Origin: Aradus depressus
Lineage: Eukaryota; Arthropoda; Insecta; Hemiptera; Aradidae
Assembly (NCBI GenBank): GCA_963662175.1
Contig: OY759217.1
Location: 19,284,562-19,348,561, forward strand
DNA length: 64,000 nucleotides
Direction: 5' to 3'
In this document: positions 19,990-31,229 of the stretch, piece by piece
Position numbering within the stretch: position 1 is the stretch's first letter
How the letters are laid out: every line of letters starts with the position of its first letter
Made by a program: the position numbers and the translations under genes
Notes under the pieces: model-generated
What the model was told of the DNA's origin: nothing
Database searches by the model: none
Seen by the model: the letters and a program-made list of their open reading frames with translations, nothing else

Positions 19990-21080
19990 TAATTTTATTA
20001 AACTTATATAGTTTCTTACAGTTTTGCTCATAACTTAAATAATTGATATGAAACATGCTTTGAGGTGCAGCTGTCCTCCGTAATTGATGTTTTGAATTTA
20101 TTTAAACAAAATATATAAATAATGACTAACAATTAGTTTTAAACAACATAAATAACAATCAATAATTTATATAATTAGAAAATTAGTCATTAGCATGAAT
20201 TGCAGTTGGGTTTAAATGATAGAGTTCATTTTGTCATGAAGTCTTATGAAGATTTATGGTTTTATTTTTATCGATTGTGAATATACCCAATAAAGTTGTT
20301 AATAGAAAAAGAAAATCTATCAGTTAATTCTGAAAAAGACTAGGGACACCTTAGGTGGAGCCCCTGGCATTTTTTCTTGCCAGATTCCGGCCCCCAAATG
20401 AAATCTGCCTCCCCCCCCCCCCCACCCCCTTGCCCCTCTCGCCAGCTAATTCCCCGTCTAACTGTTTCCTTATTGTGTTACTCTTTCTTGTTCCTACCTC
20501 CTAATTCTTCCCATTCTTTTGTTCCCAACTCTTCATTAACTGTATTTCCTCTGTTCTCCCTTCCTCCCGCCCTGGTGTAATTAATTTACCACGTTAGAAT
20601 GTAAGGTATGAGATTTCTACCTCCGTAAAAGATACGATTTTTCTGTGTTAAGCCTTGTGAATATAACGATTTTAGACTTTCTAAAGGAAACTTGTCTGAA
20701 GAATTAATGGGACGTGCCGAATTAAGGGCAGGCGCAAGGAAACAACGCGCTAGACCAATTTGCCGTCCCCCCTTCCCATTATCGTGACGTATAAAGCCAA
20801 AAATGTAGGAAATCAAATTTCCAACGTTTCATCATATGGTTATTTGGTTAAATATTCGTTTCGAGTTTTGAATTCGACTATTTTCATAGCTGCCGGGGGG
20901 TGAAGGAGAAGGAAGTCACAAAACACCGCCCTAAAATCATTAAAAATATCAAGTTATTCCTAAAATCATAAAGTTACGAACCAACTGTGGATCAAATGGC
21001 AAATTCTGTGGCTCGGAATGACCTGACTAATAAAGCTCCACTCGAGTCTGGAACACTTCAAAAAGAGACAAAAGGAAAGA
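19990..21080. other. Unassigned AT-rich sequence
   Basis: A C-rich run at 20408-20425 and several short frames lie here. No known repeat end, domain or exon signal is recognised. Confidence 0.45.
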
Positions 21081-21089
21081 AGAAGTAAT

Positions 21090-21215
21090 TTTGACTCGTT
21101 TAAGCTAATGGCACATCGGCTAACTCATGGGACATCTCATGGCTCGAGGCCCCCTCCTCTGTGTCAGTGCTGCGGGGAGCACTGTCAGACACATCCTTAC
21201 CGAATTCATAGTGTA
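21090..21215 (+). pseudogene. LINE C-terminal zinc-tail relic
   Basis: One frame reads HRLTHGTSHGSRPPPLCQCC, matching the RLTHG...PP.C..C start of the zinc-binding tail in several non-LTR retrotransposon ORF2 proteins. Downstream the expected HIL..C is degraded. A short and uncertain relic. Confidence 0.4.
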
Positions 21216-21351
21216 AAGTCCCCAGACAGAGAATTTCAACCTTGCGGTGGATATTTCCGAAATTCTATCTAATGCTCCCAAATTAGCCAACTATTTCATT
21301 TTCTATAGTTCACAAAACTCCTATCTAAATCATAAAACAAAATTGTCTTCA

Positions 21352-21812
21352 TCACGTAGCCTTTTTTTTATAGCCCATGGAGGGACCCCCTGGGGGTCCG
21401 GGGGCCCGGGGTAGGTCCTGAGTGGGGCTCTCGGGTGGCTGGCATGCACGGCTGGCTGGATCGGGGGGCCTGGGCAGCTCCGCCGGGGCCTCTGGACTGG
21501 AACAGTCCCGGACTTGGAGGGTGTGGACGGCTTTTCTCACATGCACACCCTCATCTTCAAGCCCCGCTATCTTCAAGATTAAGCTAAGTGCTTACATATA
21601 CTTGAGAGAGTGGCTCGGCGTTGCTGTTGTTTGTCCCCTGGCTTAGCCTGCCTGTTCGTTGGTGGCCTTCCCGGTCCCCCTGGCCCCCGGTGGGATCCCA
21701 TCATGGCTGTTCTCGTCATTTGTATAAAGAGTTCGCTGGCTTGGTTAGGACAAGGAATATAACAAGGTAAGGCGATAATAACCAAAGCAGTTGTTCGTCC
21801 CAAATAAACCAA
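21352..21812 (+). repeat. GC-rich block, possible retrotransposon fragment
   Basis: Strongly GC-rich against an AT-rich background, with short matches to 15730-16165, and ending AATAAACCAACCAACCAACG, which could be a LINE 3' tail. Small frames on both strands are composition artefacts. Confidence 0.4.
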
Positions 21813-22220
21813 CCAACCAACGTAGCCTTTTTATTTCTTATACTGCAATCTTGACCTCTTATATAAATTTAATCCCATCAAAATTAGCTCGCTAGGATCC
21901 ACAGTCTATAATCCATCAGGCGTCCTTGACCCCCGGGGTCGAAATGCCTTAAGAAGGTAAAAAAAAGTTTCTAACCGGGTAGATAACCTTACTAAGCTGC
22001 TAAAGTTACTATTCTGTTTAAAGTTACTAACGTTTTAAGTTATTCCGAAGCCGGGTAACCTGCTAGCATATATAAATTAGATAAAGAATAATCAAAGGGG
22101 CTTAAATATCATTGGGTTGAATGGAAGAGGTTACGATATCAATGGGACTTGAAAGAACATGATCATTACAGAACCATCGCCTCCCAAAGGATAACCTAGG
22201 AAACGACTCCTATCCAATCG

Positions 22221-22322
22221 GTCTCCCTCTGGAACTCTCTTTCTCTCCATATTCGCCATCCTTCCACCCTTGATTTATTTAAGTCCCAACATTTCCAGCA
22301 ACTTAACTTAACAAACCTCTGA
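22221..22322 (+). pseudogene. CR1/L2-like LINE ORF2 C-terminal end
   Basis: A frame reading VSLWNSLSLHIRHPSTLDLF and then KSQHFQQLNLTNL to a TGA matches the typical LWNSLP..IR.S.....FK C-terminus of CR1/L2-type elements. The upstream part is not recognisable. Only about 33 codons remain. Confidence 0.6.
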
Positions 22323-22689
22323 TTCCTAGGGCTAGCAAAATCCTATGGGTTAGTGCTCTTCTTCCTATAAGTCTCTCACTCCATAGACAAATAGGTATAC
22401 TGTTTCATCGCCCATTTGGAAAATAAGATAAATATTTAATTAATAAAAATATTATAGAAAGAAAAAAGGTTTTTGTTTAGAAAAAAAAAAAATTAGAATC
22501 TTTACATATAACAAAAAATATTGATTTTGCATGTAGTTTCTAAGCTTTTAGTTTGTTATTCTATAAGTTTGTTTTATCGAACAATAACCTGACCTCTCTC
22601 TCTCTCTCTAATACATTCTGATACATATTAATGCTTATTTCTATATATTTTTTCTGTATGATACCACTCATATAAAATAAATAACTATT

Positions 22690-22800
22690 TGATTTTTATA
22701 TTTACTTCCCCAGATATACGAAGTATAGGCAAGTTATGTAATCGGTCGGAAATTCGATGCTGAGTTTTCGACGGAAATTGGAAGTCGGAGTTTTCCGACC
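22690..22800 (-). repeat. Repeat R1 end with hairpin
   Basis: The R1 3' end in minus orientation: ACTTCCCC near 22704, then a TATACGAAGTATA palindrome, then the AATTTCCG/ACCGATTAC region. One of several R1 copies ending in such a hairpin. Confidence 0.7.
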
Positions 22801-22837
22801 TTCAGATCTCCCAAATATGAAAAAAAAAAAAAAAATA

Positions 22838-23160
22838 GAGGGCGCCGGTAGCTCAAAATCGTGGGTTCGAAACCCGACCAAGGCCCTTAGTCTGGGAGAT
22901 AAAATAAACTTAAGCACGCCGCCCTTCGGATGGGACGCTAAGCAATGGTCCCGAGCCTGTACGATGTCAGGTAGTCGTTAAATACCCCTGCCCTAGGTGA
23001 ATAAAAATTTAGGATAGGCAAAATTTAGGACTCCCACAGTAGAGTCGGGCTCATGTCCACCAGAGTGATGAAAGGGCGCTCTGGTAGTAGGCGATATGAC
23101 TTCGCAGTTAAAGCCCGGGCATGAGTCATAAAACCTAACCTGAAAAAAAAAAAAAAAAAA
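22838..23160 (+). mobile_element. S1 SINE with deletion in the tRNA head
   Basis: GAGGGCGCCGGTAGCTCA is followed directly by box B sequence (GGGTTCGAAACCC), so about 30 bp of the head are missing. The body is standard S1 and ends in CCTAACCTG and a long A-run (23142-23167). Confidence 0.85.
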
Positions 23161-23189
23161 AAAAAAAGACTGTCTATGTGTGAACAACT

Positions 23190-23590
23190 CCCGATAGAAT
23201 AAATGTATCGACACTAAATTGTATTCGTGTATCGAGAACCCTCAAACCCTCCTTTTGATTTTCAGCTAAATCAGCCAAAAGAAAGGGAGGATTAGGGGGG
23301 AGACTTAATACAATATATTGATATGAAATTTCATAAATAAATGAAATGCATTATAAGGACGACACCGATTAATTTTCACAGGAGTTAGCCGAAGGGGTGG
23401 GAGACCAGAAAAGCTGTGAGATTAAATACCCTAATAACTGGTGATGTAATTTATGCAGTATGAGGTTTCAGAAAATACTATATACGTGAAATATGGAGTT
23501 TTAGCCCAAACGATCGACTGGCTGTGGAGTGGAATAAAAAATGATATTGCTTTATTCGTGGTGGGGAGGTATATAGCAGATGATTCACCG
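23190..23590 (-). repeat. Dispersed repeat R1, minus orientation
   Basis: R1 modules, ending near 23555-23600 with the GTGGGGAGGTATATAGC / GATTCACCGAC terminus. Confidence 0.75.
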
Positions 23591-23754
23591 ACTACTTTTT
23601 TATTTTACTTTCTAATGCCTTTTGTATGAAGAAGTATTATAATCGTGCAAAAATCGAGATCGAGTTATCAACGTAAATCCTCGTTTTAATGTTGCCTGAA
23701 CATGTTTTGATCGATATCCCAAGGATGTCTGTCTGTGTGAGCGCTCTCATCTGC

Positions 23755-23930
23755 ACAGGCGTTCCTCCTTGGTTCAGTACCCTCTGCAGAACTCCAACCG
23801 TTTGGAATTGGGGCCTCTTAATAATTTACATCTGACAAAGTTCTGTTTTGTGGTCAGGACCGGAGACCTTTGTTGAATTTTTGATAAGCTATGAGAGGTT
23901 GGAAATATTGGACCTACTCCCAGACGGGGA
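23755..23930 (+). repeat. Dispersed repeat R4
   Basis: Matches 26535-26705 in inverted orientation: GTTCTGTTTTGTGGTCAG, ACCGGAGACCTTT and AGCTATGAGAGGTTGGAAA-like blocks are shared. Identity unknown. Confidence 0.65.
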
Positions 23931-24119
23931 AATGGCTATCAAATTTTCATTCCTTCATAATTTTAGTGTTTACTCCTTTCACCTCATTGAGAGTAACAAT
24001 AGAAATAGTACATCTATTGTAGTACTTTGTAATTATTAATATGCAAGAGGTTTTAGGACATCCCACAATCCGCTTTCAAAAAAAAAAAAAATTAAAATTA
24101 AAACTAACTGAAATTATAT

Positions 24120-24720
24120 GTGGCTATTACAGGACTATTATCTAAGGACTTACTGGTGATTGGAAATTTAATAAGAAACATTTTTGGTAAGAAACCATTT
24201 TTCGATAGAACTTACCGTTTCCGTGTAAATCAAGGAAATGTCGAAAAATATGTTTTTGAAAACTACATTTCAAGACGGTTTTTGGCATGTAACTCGAAAA
24301 CCGGACGACCTGCGAAAAATCGAATTGCACATAAAATATGTATTTCAGTTTTCTCTACAACTACTACTTATAAACAGTTTTGAAAACATAAGCGGTATCT
24401 TGTAAATTGCACTTAGGCTCCGGAGTAAAGTGGTTTCAATTTTCGACAGATTTCGGTCAAAATCGAATCAGATCTAAAATAGCACAAGTGTGCCCTTCAT
24501 ATAAAATTTCAGGTTTATAGCTGCAATCGTTTTCGCGGTAGAGCGCTCACAACTTTCCATTCACATACACGAACACAGTCACACCAACACACGCACAGAC
24601 ATCATCGTGAATGTGGTCAAAACGTATTCACGGGAGTTTGAACGTCAAAATCCATTGAAACTCGATCTCGGATTTTCGCATGATTACAATTCTACCTCAT
24701 ACGTAGGTTTTAGAAAGTAA
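24120..24720 (+). repeat. Dispersed repeat R2
   Basis: Well-preserved R2 body: TTTTTCGATAGAACTTACCG, AAGACGGTTTTTGGCATGTA, AAAACCGGACGACCTGCG and the CTCGATCTCGGATTTTCGCA end. The terminal hairpin is degraded. Confidence 0.75.
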
Positions 24721-24759
24721 AAAAAAAATGTCAAATATCACAGGCTGGAAAATAAAAAC

Positions 24760-24840
24760 GTAGTCTGTTCTCTCACAGATTTTATTATTTTGTGCTAGCC
24801 GGCTTTCGTTCTGTCACCATCATCAGGCTGTTTGATCTTT
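24760..24840 (-). mobile_element. HHR-family A fragment with degenerate ribozyme
   Basis: AGTCTGTTCTCTCACAGAT and a ribozyme region at 24791-24833: core CUGAUGA and helix III AGCCGGCU with A are kept, but helix II (GGUGACAGAAC) no longer pairs well. Confidence 0.6.
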
Positions 24841-24889
24841 TTTTTTCTAGAAAAACGGAGTTTTATTATACTCAACACTGAATGTGCCA

Positions 24890-24940
24890 CTAATGAAGAC
24901 GCAGTTGCATTGAAAACGCGCTACAACTTTGGTTATATTT
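24890..24940 (+). ncRNA. Hammerhead-like motif, family G (weak)
   Basis: Core-like CUAAUGA, extra A, helix II GACGC/GCAUU with one mismatch, GAAA and ACGCGCU. G5 is A and helix III is imperfect. Reported because it follows the same layout as the other families. Confidence 0.35.
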
Positions 24941-25216
24941 GTCTCAAAGTAGAGGAGATACATTATCGATTGATTCGATTATAATACTTCTTAATACTAT
25001 AAGAAAGTAATAAACTTATAAACATTTGAGTAAACTCAATAAATTGATAAACAAGGAACAAGGAAGTTCGATAATCAACGTTACATATTCGAACTTGCCC
25101 CTCGCCATTTTAAATCAACAATGAATGAATGAAATGATCACTGAAACACTATGATTGTGTTCGTAGTGATATGAACTCTCAAATACAAATATTTCCAGGA
25201 AACAATAACTATAAAT

Positions 25217-25624
25217 TTGAGTGTGGTCTCTTTTAATGGAAGAGCCAGAGGGAGAGGAAAGGGGAATTTGTCTGGGTTGGGAGGGATTGATTGGAAAAGA
25301 CGAGAAGAGAAACAGGATGGGGGAGGAAATGAATACATAAATCAGGATAGGAAACTGGGATCATCGGTAATATCTGGAGTCTCCAACAGGGTAGAACTCT
25401 CTGAATACAACGTACCAGTCACCAACGATCTGTGCTTTGGGCTTCCAGGTTTCGGAATAACAAAGAAAGACAGCCCATGTCCAGACGATGGATGGAGGAG
25501 GATGCAGGGAAATGTGATGAAACTAACTCTGGAAGAGGTGGAAACTGGTAACGACCAGCCCGACGTGAAGGGATGCCAGAAGATGATGGATAGGAATATG
25601 AAGTTCTTTGAGGAGTATTATTGA
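25217..25624 (+). CDS. Unidentified open frame, possible terminal exon
   Basis: Open for 135 codons ending TGA at 25624, opening at a TTG rather than ATG. The second half, from about 25385, has mixed codon composition (NVPVTNDLCFGLPGFGITKK, MKLTLEEVETGNDQPDVKGC) and is preceded by TCTCCAACAG, a fair splice acceptor. An AATAAA lies about 25 bp after the stop. I recognise no domain. It may be a 3' terminal exon from about 25390 or a chance frame. Confidence 0.3.
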   Translation: MSVVSFNGRARGRGKGNLSGLGGIDWKRREEKQDGGGNEYINQDRKLGSSVISGVSNRVELSEYNVPVTNDLCFGLPGFGITKKDSPCPDDGWRRMQGNVMKLTLEEVETGNDQPDVKGCQKMMDRNMKFFEEYY

Positions 25625-25654
25625 AAAATAATATTTTATATATTTTAATAAAAA

Positions 25655-25780
25655 CGCAGTCTGACCTCTTACAGCTTTCGAGGTTGCCCTCATCATCAGG
25701 TTGTCACATTTTAATGGATTAAGTCAGTCTTTCGAGGTTGCCCTCATCATCAGGCTGCCACATTTTAATGTAGTAAGTCC
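25655..25780 (-). mobile_element. HHR-family A fragments in short tandem duplication
   Basis: Two copies of TTTCGAGGTTGCCCTCATC with about 60-bp spacing. Each keeps core CUGAUGA and helix II GAGG/CCUC but lacks helix III and the 3' strand of helix I, so neither can cleave alone. Confidence 0.65.
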
Positions 25781-25969
25781 GTGTTCAGTTGGACAGTTAG
25801 TAAGTTTTAAGATTATTTAAGCCCTTTTTCTATTATTTGGTTGTAATAATATTATATATTTTTTCACAGTTTTATTATTTTCTTCAATTTATTTTTGGTT
25901 TTAACCTAGCAAAAAGATGTTTCGGGAAAACACTCATCATTTAATGTTAGAAATAATAAAAGGTCGTCG

Positions 25970-26500
25970 GTGAATCACCGTCTATGTACTTCTCCAGCAA
26001 GAATTGATTATCAACTACTTTTTCGCTTTCCCTCCAAAACCAGTCGATCGTTTTGGCTAAAACTCAATATTTGACTTGCATACTGGCTTCTGAATCCTCA
26101 TACTAAATTTTGTCTAAACATTCATTAAATCGATAGTTATTGGGATTCTTGAGTTGATTCTCTGTTCCCCGCCCCTTAGGATGATTCCGCTCAAAATTAA
26201 TAGGTGTCGTCCTTACAGGTCTTTGAATATACAAAACATTTCGTATCAATACGTTAATTAAAACGGCAATTATTAGAGTTTTTGTTTTAAACCCCCCTTC
26301 CAATCCCCCTTCATTTTGACTGATTTGGCCGAAAATCTATAAGTGACGTCATTAGAGGCTTTTGGATAAACATATAAAATTTCGTGTAGATACATTGATT
26401 TTATCGGAAGTTATCAGAGGCACACAGACCTTTTTTTTTATTATTTTTGGAATCAGAAAGTCGGAAAACATGAAATTCCGTTGAAAACTTCACATCGATT
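25970..26500 (+). repeat. Dispersed repeat R1, reference copy
   Basis: Runs from GTCGGTGAATCACCG through three modules (anchors at about 26111, 26242 and 26385) to GGAAAACATGAAATTCCG. Module spacing of 131 and 143 bp shows the internal periodicity. Confidence 0.82.
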
Positions 26501-26534
26501 TTTTTAAAATATAAATATAATTTTCCCATGTGAG

Positions 26535-26705
26535 AGTAGGTCTAATATTTCCAAACTCTCATAGGTTATCAAAAATTCATGAAAGGTCTCCGGTCTGACC
26601 ACAAAACAGAACTTTGTCAGATGTGAATTATTAAGAGTCCAATTCTAAACGATAGGTTGAAGTTCAGCTGAGTGTACAGAACCGAACGAAGAACGCCTAT
26701 GGGTG
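26535..26705 (-). repeat. Dispersed repeat R4, inverted copy
   Basis: Reverse-complement match to 23755-23930 (AAAGGTCTCCGGT, CTGACCACAAAACAGAAC). Confidence 0.65.
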
Positions 26706-26877
26706 AAGCCCTTCGGTTTATTTTTGTGGCTTTAGGGCAACAAAACCTTTAGCTGATCATGGCAGATAGCCGCCCTCAAAACATTGACCAACGAACTGGA
26801 AATCCTGTCTGAAGGACTCCATAGACTTATACTATTTTCAGGTTGATCTTTTACCTGTACAAATACTTGTAATAGCT

Positions 26878-27110
26878 TGTTATTGTGACTCATGCCCGTA
26901 CTTAAAGTACGAGGTAATATCGCCTACTACCAGAGCGCCAAAAGCTCCAATAACTGCCGATATAATAAATGTATCAATACGAAATTTAGTATGATTCAGA
27001 AGTCACTGTGTGTAAGTCAACTATTGTTTTATATCTAAAACGGTAGCTTGGTTTCAGAGGGAGAGCGAATACTACATTGTTTCTTGCTGGGGAAGTGCAC
27101 TGTCGGTGAT
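26878..27110 (-). repeat. S1 SINE end joined to an R1 fragment
   Basis: 26878-26941 is the S1 3' end in minus orientation (GACTCATGCCCG, ATATCGCCTACTACCAGAGC); 26945-27110 is R1, ending GCTGGGGAAGTGCACTG. Confidence 0.75.
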
Positions 27111-27405
27111 TGACTCGGTGCCTTTTATTTTCTTCGCCCAGTTTGCGAGATACATGCCACACAAACCGTCCTGAAATTTTGTGTTGAAACACATTTTTTT
27201 AGACGTGTGTTCGATTTATTCGAAAGCGTTTAGTCCTCATGAAACACTAGCAAGCTCTTACCATAAATGTTCCTCACTAAATTTTCAATCGCTAATTTAA
27301 CCTTAGACTAGAGATAAGACCAAAGAGTATAAAATACATTTTTTAAATATGATTTTATTATTGGTAGTTCTTATTAAAAAGGATAAAATATATATACTTG
27401 TATGT

Positions 27406-27758
27406 GAGGGCGCCGGTAGCTCAGTGGTATGCGTGCTTGACTTCTGAGCTCAAGGTTGTGGGTTCGTAGCCCGACCGAGGCCCTTAGTTTATTTTATCTG
27501 GGAGGTAAAATAAACTTAAGCACGCCGTCCTTCGGATGGGACGTTAAGCGATGGTCCCGAGCCTGTACGATGTCAGGTACTCGTTAAAGACCCCTACCCT
27601 AGATGAATAAAAAATTTAGGGTAGGCAAAATTTAGGACTCCCACAGTAGAGACTCCCACAGTCATGTCCACCAGAGTGACGAAAGAGCGCTCTGGTAGTA
27701 GGCGATATGACCTCGTAGTTAAAGCCCGGGCATGAGTCATAAAACCTAAACCTAAACC
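27406..27758 (+). mobile_element. S1 SINE, full length with 13-bp TSD
   Basis: TATACTTGTATGT is duplicated at 27393-27405 and 27759-27771. The head GAGGGCGCCGGTAGCTCAGT has box A; box B is a variant GGGTTCGTAGCCC. The body contains the hairpin-forming TTTATTTTATCTGGGAGGTA block and the end CCCGGGCATGAGTCATAAAA followed by CCTAAA repeats. Confidence 0.9.
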
Positions 27759-28026
27759 TATACTTGTATGTTGTAGTGAAATCCGTCATTTCATGAAAAA
27801 ACAAGGCATTTCATGAACTGCTGGCATATTGTGAAATTACATTATGTAAAGCCTAGGCTTTTCATGAAATGACGATTATAATGATTGAAAAATAGTTCTT
27901 CATCTTTATCCATTGCGAAACACAATTTGTTTAACTATTTTAGCTTTGAACTTAACTCTGAAGTGAGATAAAAAATAGCTTATAACCTCTATAACCCCAA
28001 CTAAGACTTATATATATACATATGTA

Positions 28027-28783
28027 TACAAGGACGTGCTACGAGTATTGGCCGCCTGTATGCAAATAACGATAACGCCGCCCCCCCTCCACAATTAAAG
28101 TACCCGAATGTTTTTCTTTTTTTCCTCTTTACATTTTGAATAAGTTAATTATTTTTATTTTCCAAATAAATATTTGAGCAAGGAAATTAATAATATGTGT
28201 AACGACAACAATATTTTATTTTCAAACATTATATTATGAACTATTATACATAATTATTACCCATCTACGTAATAATGATAGGTAATATTAAGAAAAATAA
28301 TACATTTTTTTTCAAGAACACAACTGTTTAGTAAAACAGTTTTTAAGAAACACTAGTCAACTTTTTTTTTCAAATAAAACTGAAAACATTTATCACAAAT
28401 AGTCATTAATTTAATAAAAGTAAATTGTAATCAAAGCATGGCTCTTCTGGCCTTAATGGAAGAATAATTTTCTAAAGCACGTTTTGTGTCAATAGAATTC
28501 AAGAGATCACTTCCGGTGGATAATAACGAAACGTCAGTCTCTCTACAAAAGCAGGCTGCCTTTTGATTACCCATATTTCCCTTTTTTTCCCCATTCTTTC
28601 AAATTAATTTAGCTTGCTTTTCCCCTTGGTTTCGGTTTCTTTTTGTTATCTTGTCTATATCTGGCTTTGTCAACGATAGATTTAAAACAAGGAAAATAAA
28701 AATTAGGGCGGCCGCCCCTATTATGGCTTAAAGGCCGCCCGTGTGCCTCGCACGCCTTCGCCATAGGGTCGCACGGCTCTATA
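28027..28783. mobile_element. Possible hAT-like element with transposase C-terminal relic
   Basis: Imperfect inverted ends are suggested by AAGGACGTGCTACGAG near 28031 and GTCGCACGGCTCT near 28770, with TATATAC-like flanks on both sides. A minus-strand frame at about 28431-28560 reads DLLNSIDTKRALENYSSIKA then RRAML and a stop, like the C-terminus of hAT/zf-MYM-type transposases. Both lines of evidence are weak. Confidence 0.35.
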
Positions 28784-28785
28784 TA

Positions 28786-31222
28786 CAGGGTGTCCCAGAT
28801 AAACGGGCCACAATCCAAATAATTCGGAAACGGTTAGTGCTAGCAAAATTTTACAAAGAATGAAAGTTGTACGTCTCAACGAGTGGTATGCAGTGGTGTG
28901 AAAAAAAAAATGAAAAATTTAATGTAATAGGGCTTAAATGGCCAACGGAAGGAAAGCGTTTCCTTTTAAGCCCATTAACAATTAACACAATTTAAAAGTA
29001 CTTCAAAAGTTGGGAAGAACCCCGCAAAAAAAATCTTTTTACCTGTAAAACTACCGGAGATATCTTGGTTCAAAATCTGAAAAGTGTTAAACCCAGTGTT
29101 TGACGTGGTAAACCTTTGAAAAGAGTGAGTATTGTAACTGATGTTAAGAATGGTTCGTAATGTATTTTTTTCTTTACTTTCATATAAAAATACTCAGATT
29201 GTAATAATTATAATAATAAAAGGGCATAATTTGAGCCACATTTTGAACATTTTCTGAAGATTTGGACAGTATTTTAGGTAATATGGACTCTTGCAAATGT
29301 TGGTAAAGGCATTATTATTATTATAAAGTCTGTCTAACCAATAAATAAAGACTTAAGAGCACTAATGTTACAAATCTATATTATGATTTTTTTAAATGAC
29401 TTTATTACTTTATTTGTTTAGTTCTTGTCAGTATAAGATAAGAATTGTTCATTGAATATTGCAAAAAATGTTCAGCGCTAGTGAGACAGTAGATATGACC
29501 CTTATTATAGGGGAGTGACATAGCAAGTTTAATGCTGCTTCTCAGGTTTACGCCGAACGATTTCCAGAAAGAAATCATCTATCCCGGAAGGTCTTGAAAA
29601 GGATTATTCAAAATCTGAGACAAGGTAGATTTACGAGTTCCAAATGTAAAAAGGGAAACATTAAAAGACAAGGCGCTCGGGAATTAATTTTAAATATCGT
29701 GCAGCGTGACCCGCACATCAGCATTAGAAATTTAGCAAGGCGTACTTTTCTAGAAGTGTTATACATAGGTTTCTGAAAGAACATAAATACCACCCATTTC
29801 ACATTTCTTTACATCAATGTTTTACACAAGACCTTCAGAATCGCAGGGACTAAATAAAATACAACAATCAGGTGATTTTTTCAAGAATGTTCTATTCAGT
29901 GACGAAGCCACGTTTTGCAGTGACGGTACTTTAAATCGTCACAATTCTCATTACTGGGCACAGTATAACCCTAGATGGGTGAAACATGTAGATCGTCAAC
30001 ACCGATGGGCATTTAATGCTTGGTGTGGCATTCTTGGAACCAGAATTATAGGCCCACATTTCTTCCCAAGAAGTGTAACCAGACAAATATATGCAACTTT
30101 CATACGCGATGAGTTACCACTTCTACTGGAAGATGTCCCCCTTAATGTTCGCAAGTCTATGTGGTTTCAGGATGATGGGTGTCCAGTCCATTTTTCGCGG
30201 GTAGCCAAACGAGAATTGAATGCCATGTTTCAAAGTCGATGGATTGGGCGAGGGGGACCTGTTTCGTGGCCTTCTAGGTCGCCGGATTTTAACCCTCTTG
30301 TTGTTTTTCTTTGTGGTTACTTAAAGAATAGAGTGTATTTCAGACAGCCAATGTCTCCTGAACAACTTAGAGGGGACATTGTCCAAGAATGTTTAGCAAT
30401 ACGGGAAGAGACTGTTGCCAAGAGTGTCGAATCGGTCAGCCGAAGATTGGATGCATGTTCGAGAAATCGGGGAGCAATTTTTGAACATTTAGTGTAAATC
30501 AATAATCACCTGCATGTAAGCATGTGTATATGTATTTTTAACATAGTTCAGTTCTTCATCTCTTGTTCAATTGTAATAATTACTTTATACATACAGTATT
30601 GGTATTTTATTTCTGAAAGTGTTTATTGTTTCTTTTATACCCTTCAAATATACCACTTTTCGGAAGCTTTTGTATTATGTCAGTTCTGCCCATAATGCTT
30701 TTACCAACATTTGCAAGAATCCATATTACCTAAATTACTGTCCAAATCTTCAGAAAATGTTCAAAATATGGCTCAAATTATGCCCTTTTATTATTATAAT
30801 TATTACAATCTGAGTATTTTTATATGAAAGTAAAGAAAAAAATACATTAAGAACCATTCTTAACTTCAGTTACAATACTCACTCTTTTCAAAGGTTTACC
30901 ACGTCAAACACTGGGTTTACCACTTTTCAGATTTTGAACCAACATATCTCCGGTAGTTTTACAGGTACAAAGATTTTTTTTGCGGGGTTCTTCCCAACTT
31001 TTGAAGTACTTTTAAATTGTGTTAATTGTTAATGGGCTTAAAAGGAAACCCTTTTCTTCCGTTGGCCATTTAAGCCCTATTACATTAATTTTTTCATTTT
31101 TTTTCTTCACACCACTGCATACCAGTCGTTGAGACGTACAACTTTCATTCTTTGTAAAATTTTGCTAGCACTAATCGTTTCCGAATTATTTGGATTGTGG
31201 CCCGTTTATCTGGGACACCCTG
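28786..31222 (+). mobile_element. Tc1/mariner-superfamily transposon with about 520-bp TIRs
   Basis: Starts CAGGGTGTCCCAGATAAACG and ends with the complement, between TA dinucleotides at 28784-28785 and 31223-31224. The inverted repeats extend about 520 bp inward on each side (to about 29310 and 30705), far longer than the usual tens of bases. The single transposase gene inside is broken. Confidence 0.9.
29468..30497 (+). pseudogene. mariner-like transposase, inactivated
   Basis: Reading starts at ATG 29468 (MFSASETVDMTLIIGE) and meets a TGA at 29516. The helix-turn-helix region continues (YAERFPERNHLS), then shifts frame twice between about 29735 and 29850. The catalytic half (29817-30497, 226 codons open) has FSDEATF with the first Asp and QDDGCPVH with the second. 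At the third acidic position the sequence is SPDFNPLVVFLCGYLK, with Val where an Asp is expected. Spacing between second and third positions is about 42 residues, longer than DD34. One stop, two frameshifts and the Val make it non-functional. Confidence 0.88.
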
Positions 31223-31229
31223 TATATAT

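Noticed and set aside
27406..27480. tRNA gene-like sequence with box A and box B (also at 34697, 53814, 59148, 60785)
   Set aside because: It is the head of the S1 SINE: the same sequence recurs with a fixed non-tRNA body and TSDs, and no proper tRNA 3' acceptor strand follows.
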